Source: Euperipatoides rowelli (taxonomy: Eukaryota; Onychophora; Udeonychophora; Euonychophora; Peripatopsidae). From it: 12,039 bases of DNA. Within the stretch, counting starts at the first letter, position 1. Every line of letters begins with the position of its first letter. The translations under genes were made by a program, and so were the position numbers. The stretch is taken from the NCBI GenBank assembly GCA_003024985.2, contig PXIH01S0000137.1. One strand, 5' to 3'. Under the pieces are notes generated by a model that worked only from the letters and a program-made list of their open reading frames with translations, ran no database searches and was not told the DNA's origin. This document shows, in pieces, positions 10,101 to 12,039 of the stretch.

Positions 10101-11262
10101 ATATTTCGCTTTTTTAATAAGTGCTAAATAATTAAATTAACTCCCCCCCCTCCCACATGAATCTAACTTGAGCATCCTACTTTTGAGGCACATATTAAAG
10201 ACCCCAAGAACACTGGAAATGATATCATTTCATTAATACTTAATCTTTTACATCCACTAGGGTTGCCATATGGTACTTTTAAGAAAGTATTATATGGAAA
10301 CCCTAGTGGTACGTTTCTCATGTATTATGTTTTTTTACTTTATTAAAATGTCTTCCGTAATTTGAGGCTTTTGTACATTTTATTTTTCACAAAAAAAAAA
10401 AAGTATATTGTAAAAAGAACTAGATCTAGTGACTTGTCTCAATGGTTGGCAATGCGATAGCGCCATGTGCAATCATGTAGAGACCGCACTCCAACGGCAC
10501 TTAGCCATGGTGCAAATTGTTTTTCTTTTTTCAAGTAATCGCTAAAACCATTAACAAATTGTTAAAACAATTAACAAGTAAACCAAAATGGCTGACTTTA
10601 AAATAACTAGATGATATAATAATGTTTGCTGAAAGCTTATAATAAAGAGTAACATTGTACTTTCTAGTTTCTGTGTGTATGTTTTTCTTCTCTTTTACTA
10701 TTCTCCCAAATCTTATATATTACTGAAGATAGAAGACTCCTTGACCTTTCAATCTGAAGAAAGAAAATATATTCTTCTTCTCTATGACACTTTGCAGAAA
10801 CAAAGTAGTGCTCTTTAGAGACTGGTACGGATCACCACTGATCCATACTTTCCTAAAAGTACCATTATATTGGCAAATTAAAAACTAAACCTTATTCTGT
10901 TTATGCCTATTCACCCCAAGAATTAATGGTTAAAAAAAACCCATGGAATTCAAAGACATGTTTTTTTTTTTACATGTAAATAATGTTGTAGCCAAGATGG
11001 AATAATGTTGATAAATTAAAAGATTTGGGTACATTCATTATTATAAACCCCTCCCTACCTTTTTCTAAATGCAATTGATTCTCGTTCCAACTAAACTTCC
11101 ATGGCAACTTTAAATATTTTATGTTTTTTTTTTTTTAGCACTCAATATCTTTGAAAAAAAAAATTTCTGTGTGATATTAAGCAGTAAATTTAATTAATTA
11201 AATAATATATTGTTTTAATATAAACTTACTTCAGCCTCGGAGTTTTAGGTGCTTCTTCCTCT
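1146..11262 (-). CDS. TnT: Troponin T, partial gene, seven exons seen
   Basis: Troponin T anchors troponin C and troponin I to tropomyosin on the muscle thin filament and so couples calcium to contraction. Joined on the minus strand, exons 11262-11230, 10007-9935, 9301-9185, 7424-7338, 7214-7074, 1542-1321 and 1193-1147 give about 239 residues with no internal stop. The layout is typical of invertebrate TnT. An acidic N-terminal part comes first, then a long Glu/Lys/Arg-rich tropomyosin-binding helix. The GGRNFVV and FGNVIQAK motifs follow, then the heptad arm that pairs with troponin I (LSVDKLKSKAAELW, ETQKYDLE) and the RQEYDLKELNERQRQINR stretch. The start methionine is outside the window. 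The C-terminus is either here or further left (see the 1147-1193 entry). Introns are phase 0 except those on both sides of the first visible exon, which are phase 2. The family call is very secure; exact edges rest on splice consensus without transcript evidence. Confidence 0.93.
1147..1193 (-). CDS. TnT: Troponin T exon, LKELNERQRQINRNK; stop or splice donor
   Basis: After a 127-bp intron with acceptor AACTTTTAG, the frame resumes as LKELNERQRQINRNK, the conserved continuation of RQEYD in invertebrate TnT. The next bases are TAGTAAGT. Read as codons, they give a stop at 1148-1146 followed by a second stop at 1145-1143. Read as a splice site, TA|GTAAGT is a near-perfect donor, with the exon ending at 1147 in phase 2 and a Tyr codon if the next exon begins with T or C. 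Invertebrate TnT usually continues well beyond this point, so I favour the donor. No following exon was recognised down to position 1. Confidence 0.85.
1321..1542 (-). CDS. TnT: Troponin T exon, I-T arm (core complex)
   Basis: This 222-nt exon of 74 codons is phase 0 on both sides. It opens FGNVIQAKGEMSLTKDQL, followed by RIKTLDTDGLSVDKL, AELWQLIIDLETQKYDLE and RQEYD. It is the most diagnostic part of the gene: FGNVIQAK corresponds to FGGYIQK of vertebrate TnT, and the AELW to YDLE stretch is the helix that forms the troponin I-T coiled coil. The true exon starts 30 nt upstream of the in-frame ATG at 1512, because FGNVIQAKGE is conserved and sits directly behind an AG acceptor (AAATAG) with a ten-T tract. 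The donor is GAT|GTAAGT, so reading on past 1321 would be intron translation. Confidence 0.96.
1551..1588. repeat. Poly-A/poly-T inverted tract beside a splice acceptor
   Basis: An A-run (1551-1560) is followed by TTAAA, then a 17-T run and AAATTT. The two homopolymers can pair as a hairpin. On the minus strand the pair sits in the branch-point and polypyrimidine area just before the acceptor of troponin T exon 1321-1542. The T tract next to the acceptor is expected; the mirrored A tract behind it is less usual and could be slippage-prone. Confidence 0.6.
1590..5105. other. Large troponin T intron, distal part; no gene seen
   Basis: About 3.5 kb of AT-rich intron sequence between troponin T exons. 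Short open frames occur on the minus strand (3267-3464 and 4361-4594) but show no recognisable domain, no conserved neighbour and no supporting splice context. I found no alternative troponin T exon here. A slightly GC-richer patch at about 3480-3545 has no identity I can name. TACTGTA motifs recur at 2100, 2629, 3272 and 4368. Confidence 0.6.
5106..5377. repeat. Dispersed repeat, copy 1 of a direct pair
   Basis: This block begins GAAATTGATTTGATATTCC and ends ACCAAACTCTTGC. It matches 6390-6663 in the same orientation along its whole length, by eye about 85-90%, with a few one- to three-base indels. Shared landmarks include CAAATATCTTGAACAGTTTT, CAAAAGTAGGC and CAAAGTTTTGTGTAGTTGGC. No terminal inverted repeats, coding frame or poly-A tail are visible, so the class is unknown. 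It ends 15 bp before the LTR-like block. Confidence 0.9.
5393..5720 (+). mobile_element. Possible LTR plus primer-binding region, truncated
   Basis: A GC-richer block inside the AT-rich intron is bounded by TGTTG (5393-5397) and CAACA (5687-5691), the short inverted TG...CA ends typical of LTRs. It contains an ATTAAA polyadenylation-like signal near 5650 and a CTCCCTCAACA end. Downstream, CACAGTGGTCGGCTGTGGG (about 5698-5716) resembles the GTGGTGTCxGAAGTGGG primer-binding start of some Gypsy-type elements. No matching 3' LTR, target duplication, gag or pol was seen, so this is at best a truncated remnant. Its coherent GC-rich look is clear; the LTR reading is inference. Confidence 0.4.
5721..6389. 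other. Intron sequence between repeat copies
   Basis: AT-rich intron DNA containing a T-run at about 6295-6311 and an ambiguous base at 6389. No coding frame, RNA gene or element ends were recognised. The stretch 6246-6290 is slightly GC-richer and unassigned. Confidence 0.5.
6390..6663. repeat. Dispersed repeat, copy 2 of a direct pair
   Basis: Second copy of the block at 5106-5377, same orientation, about 1.28 kb away. The match begins immediately after the N at 6389 and ends at ACCAAACTCTTGC (6663). After that point the two flanks differ, so the shared unit appears to have defined ends. It lacks inverted termini and open frames. Confidence 0.9.
6664..7073. other. Intron sequence before the donor side of exon 7074-7214
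   Basis: AT-rich sequence with no recognised element. The plus-strand open frame starting near 7005 is the opposite-strand shadow of the troponin T exon plus short intron and was not called. Confidence 0.6.
7074..7214 (-). CDS. TnT: Troponin T exon with the GGRNFVV motif
   Basis: This 141-nt exon of 47 codons is phase 0 on both sides. It starts EEKRKKIEEERVKKQEE, passes through AVAQAAMSGGRNFVVEKK and ends ENKTEK. The short non-helical stretch with Gly-Gly and NFVV marks the boundary between the N-terminal tropomyosin-binding rod and the troponin-core arm of invertebrate TnT. The acceptor is ACATTTAG and the donor a perfect GTAAGT. The 5531-bp intron after it is the largest in the window and has accumulated repeats. 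Confidence 0.93.
7338..7424 (-). CDS. TnT: Troponin T exon, E/R-rich helix
   Basis: This 87-nt exon of 29 codons is phase 0 on both sides. It starts ERRKKEREEEERRMEEQ and ends QRKREE, continuing the charged single-helix region that lies along tropomyosin. The acceptor is TTTCTTTTATAG and the donor GAG|GTAATA. Only 123 bp of intron separate it from the next exon, in contrast to the 1760-bp intron before it. Its length keeps the frame, so skipping would shorten the helix without a frameshift; whether this happens cannot be seen. Confidence 0.92.
7893..8207. mobile_element. Possible small inverted-repeat (MITE-like) element
   Basis: ATAGCCAGG (7896-7904) and CCTGGCTAT (8196-8204) form a perfect 9-bp inverted pair about 300 bp apart, flanked by GTAT and ATAC. 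Just inside the left end, AGGGGGAG (7902-7909) and CTCCCCCT (7926-7933) make a small GC-rich hairpin. Many invertebrate non-autonomous DNA elements start with TAGCCAGGGG-type termini, which prompted this reading. The inverted ends are short, no clean target duplication was found and no coding content exists, so the call is tentative. Confidence 0.35.
8344..8703 (-). pseudogene. Unidentified hydrophobic protein fragment with one internal stop
   Basis: Read from 8703 to 8344 on the minus strand, one frame stays open for about 119 codons except for a single TAA at 8454-8452. Upstream of that stop it reads VADGLIVFLTL, a charged loop RSERSKNKKGDETIEDI and a hydrophobic run ISTLSIFILIFVIFF. Downstream, in the same frame, it reads EVYRSYKYDCALDFIFFFM, a second hydrophobic run and a terminal TGA. 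The pattern of two membrane-spanning helices with a charged cytoplasmic-type loop looks like part of a multi-pass membrane protein. I recognise no family. It lies inside a troponin T intron on the same strand and is unrelated to troponin T. It may be a decayed insertion or retrocopy, a nested exon pair, or chance. Confidence 0.35.
8704..9184. other. Intron sequence, nothing recognised
   Basis: AT-rich intron just downstream (in transcription) of troponin T exon 9185-9301. It contains the palindrome TACCGGTA at 8864-8871, overlapping TACAGTA at 8859-8865. The patch at about 8970-9060 is slightly less AT-rich, with no frame or structure I can name. Confidence 0.5.
9185..9301 (-). CDS. TnT: Troponin T exon, start of tropomyosin-binding helix
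   Basis: This 117-nt exon of 39 codons is phase 0 on both sides. It begins AARRKHEEEEAQRIRELEE and ends LKKLKEKQ. It is almost entirely charged helix-forming sequence with Glu, Lys and Arg in heptad-like spacing, as in the T1 tropomyosin-binding region of TnT. The acceptor reads TTTATGAACAG and the donor CAG|GTACAG. The intron that follows is 1760 bp and contains mobile-element traces and a separate coding-like segment. Confidence 0.93.
9302..9934. other. Troponin T intron, 633 bp
   Basis: AT-rich intron between exons 9935-10007 and 9185-9301. Apart from a small tandem duplication next to the donor (9880-9923) I see only low-complexity A/T sequence, including a poly-T at about 9686-9699. Confidence 0.7.
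9880..9923. repeat. 22-bp tandem duplication, two copies
   Basis: The units 9880-9901 and 9902-9923 (AAAATTGTTACAAA followed by a near-identical tail) differ at one base. It is a simple two-copy tandem duplication about 10 bp inside the intron that begins at the donor of exon 9935-10007. Confidence 0.85.
9935..10007 (-). CDS. TnT: Troponin T exon, PVDRSGEEEAPKE segment
   Basis: This 73-nt exon supplies the last base of the split lysine and then 24 codons beginning PVDRSGEEEAPKE and ending TEAQIALE. The acceptor is a clean TTTTTCAG and the donor is GTCAGT, which is acceptable but weaker than the others. It is the conserved bridge between the variable acidic N-terminus and the tropomyosin-binding helix of invertebrate TnT. 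It leaves in phase 0, matching the next exon. Confidence 0.92.
10255..10308. repeat. 54-bp near-perfect inverted repeat (hairpin)
   Basis: The left arm CACTAGGGTTGCCATAT (10255-10271) pairs with ATATGGAAACCCTAGTG (10292-10308), with one mismatch in 17. The inner segment continues with partial pairing (TACTTTT against GAAAGTA), so the whole 54 bp is close to a palindrome. It could be two fused transposon termini or a minimal foldback element. Confidence 0.85.
10435..10520 (+). mobile_element. GC-richer block, possible tRNA-derived SINE remnant
   Basis: TGTCTCAATGG (10435-10445) fits the RNA polymerase III A-box consensus at 10 of 11 positions. It sits at the head of a block that is clearly GC-richer than its surroundings. 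A weak B-box-like GACCGCACTCC lies about 40 bp on, where a tRNA-derived SINE would have one, but it matches poorly. A T-rich run follows near 10520. No poly-A tail or target duplication was identified. Confidence 0.25.
10543..10582. repeat. Imperfect 20-bp tandem repeat
   Basis: The units TAAAACCATTAACAAATTGT (10543-10562) and TAAAACAATTAACAAGTAAA (10563-10582) are related. At their junction AATTGTT and AACAATT form a short palindrome. This is low-complexity sequence with no assigned role. Confidence 0.5.
10838..10880. repeat. Inverted relative of the 10255-10308 hairpin core
   Basis: The reverse complement of this stretch reads TTGCCAATATAATGGTACTT and then TTAGGAAAGTAT. It parallels TTGCCATATGGTACTTTTAA and GAAAGTAT at 10263-10290. 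The two stretches therefore face each other across about 550 bp and could be the ends or related parts of one degraded element. Confidence 0.5.
10881..11229. other. Troponin T intron, remaining part
   Basis: AT-rich intron sequence next to the donor of exon 11230-11262, with T runs near 10960 and 11126. No coding segment or structured RNA was recognised. Confidence 0.5.
11230..11262 (-). CDS. TnT: Troponin T exon, N-terminal acidic segment
   Basis: This 33-nt exon encodes EEEAPKTPRL plus a split lysine codon. The acceptor is AG at 11263-11264, preceded on the minus strand by 17 consecutive T residues. The donor is a perfect GTAAGT (11224-11229). It enters with one base of a split codon and leaves with two, so its length is a multiple of three and skipping it would keep the frame. 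TnT genes are known for alternative splicing of short N-terminal exons, so this could be a cassette. An alternative AG two bases further in is possible. No upstream partner exon was recognised between 11263 and the window edge. Confidence 0.82.
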
Positions 11263-11887
11263 CTAAAAAAAAAAAAAAAAATAAGATATAATTAGTAAAA
11301 TGAATCAACATTTTAGCTAATTACTAAAAAATATATTTGACATTTATTTTATAAAATTAAAACACAGTATAAAATCACTTTCACAAAGATGATACATCTT
11401 TATGTGGTTGACTAATATATTCATTTTAAGTCTAAGTATTTTGAGAAATTTGTTTTAGGGATTTTCTTAAATGATAAAATATGTGCTTGTAAGCGATCGT
11501 GTCATTTTGAATTCAAAATCATAAACAAAAACAATAGCCTACAATTAAAAAATATGCCTATTAAAGCTTTAAAAATAAATAGTTTTGTTCATGCGGGAAC
11601 AGCTGAACTCATGGAGCGCTCGAGTTTTGAGAACCCGAAGTTTTGTTGAATCACAAGATCCCAGTTAGACTCCAGGAGACCCAAAAACTAAAGTGTTTTT
11701 AAGAGTAAATTTAACAAAAAATATATCAAGGTATTTTACGTCAAGACTGAAGGAAGGAAAGACATCAACTGAAGAAACATCAAAGGATTAAAGCATAGAA
11801 GATTCATGTACATTAATGTAAATATAACATTGTGAAATAAAGTAGAGTATAAACAGTACTTTATATTTAAAAAAAATAAGTCTACAT
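11263..11887. other. Intron or 5' region upstream of the first visible troponin T exon
   Basis: The 17-base A tract 11265-11281 is the polypyrimidine tract of the exon 11230-11262 acceptor when read on the minus strand. The rest is AT-rich except for 11590-11690, a GC-richer block containing GAGCGCTCGAG that is probably part of an unidentified repeat. No N-terminal exon with a start methionine and acidic stretch was found. Confidence 0.5.
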
Positions 11888-12039
11888 CAGGGGTGTCAAA
11901 CTCGCGGTCCGCATGTGGCACTAAGCAATTATTTGTGCGGCCCAAGCCCAGCCAATTACGGAATGCTAATATCGCGTCACCTTACGGACAGGCGCACCAT
12001 TTCCGTAAAACGCTTATTAATTTGTGCGATTATTCAGTG
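11888..12039. mobile_element. hAT-like DNA transposon terminus, cut by window edge
   Basis: CAGGGGTGTCAAACTCGCGG at 11888 is the characteristic end of a widespread group of animal hAT transposons. It is followed by the usual GGTCCGCATGTGGC and TTTGTGCGGCCC composition. Inside, TTACGGA occurs at 11956 and 11982, and its complement TTCCGTAA at 12001, like the subterminal repeats that hAT transposases bind. The 8 bp before it, GTCTACAT (11880-11887), would be the target duplication. The other end and any transposase lie beyond the window. Confidence 0.65.

Noticed and set aside
11590-11690. GC-richer block with GAGCGCTCGAG as a tRNA gene or SINE
   Set aside because: No cloverleaf could be drawn, and A- and B-box matches are not at proper spacing; left as an unidentified probable repeat.

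Overview
This is AT-rich (about 70% by eye), intron-rich animal nuclear DNA with long A/T runs, degraded transposons and two ambiguous bases (N at 409 and 6389). There is no bacterial-type gene packing. Base composition and the dispersed repeats suggest a lophotrochozoan, perhaps a gastropod mollusc. The phylum is inference; the animal-gene call is firm.

The one confident gene is troponin T (TnT), the tropomyosin-binding subunit of the troponin complex on muscle thin filaments. It lies on the minus strand and fills almost the whole window. Seven coding exons were read directly, in transcription order: 11230-11262, 9935-10007, 9185-9301, 7338-7424, 7074-7214, 1321-1542 and 1147-1193. All have GT donors and AG acceptors, and they join into one frame of about 239 residues. 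The N-terminal exon(s) lie beyond the right edge. The left end is ambiguous: the last exon reads into TAG, but that TAG overlaps a near-perfect GTAAGT donor, so the gene may continue to the left of the window. None of the exons except the 1321-1542 one stands out as a long open frame.

The introns measure 1222, 633, 1760, 123, 5531 and 127 bp in transcription order, and they hold the rest of the content. The 5.5 kb intron carries a direct repeat pair (5106-5377 and 6390-6663) and an LTR-like block (5393-5720). The 1.76 kb intron carries a possible small inverted-repeat element (7893-8207). It also holds an unexplained minus-strand frame (8344-8703), hydrophobic and broken by one stop, that resembles part of a multi-pass membrane protein. 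The 1.2 kb intron carries a 54-bp hairpin, a related inverted copy of its core, and a possible SINE remnant.

The flanks hold a frameshifted LINE reverse-transcriptase C-terminal remnant (about 180-408, plus strand) at the left. At the right edge is the terminus of a hAT-like DNA transposon (11888 to the end). No tRNA, rRNA, CRISPR array or promoter could be supported.
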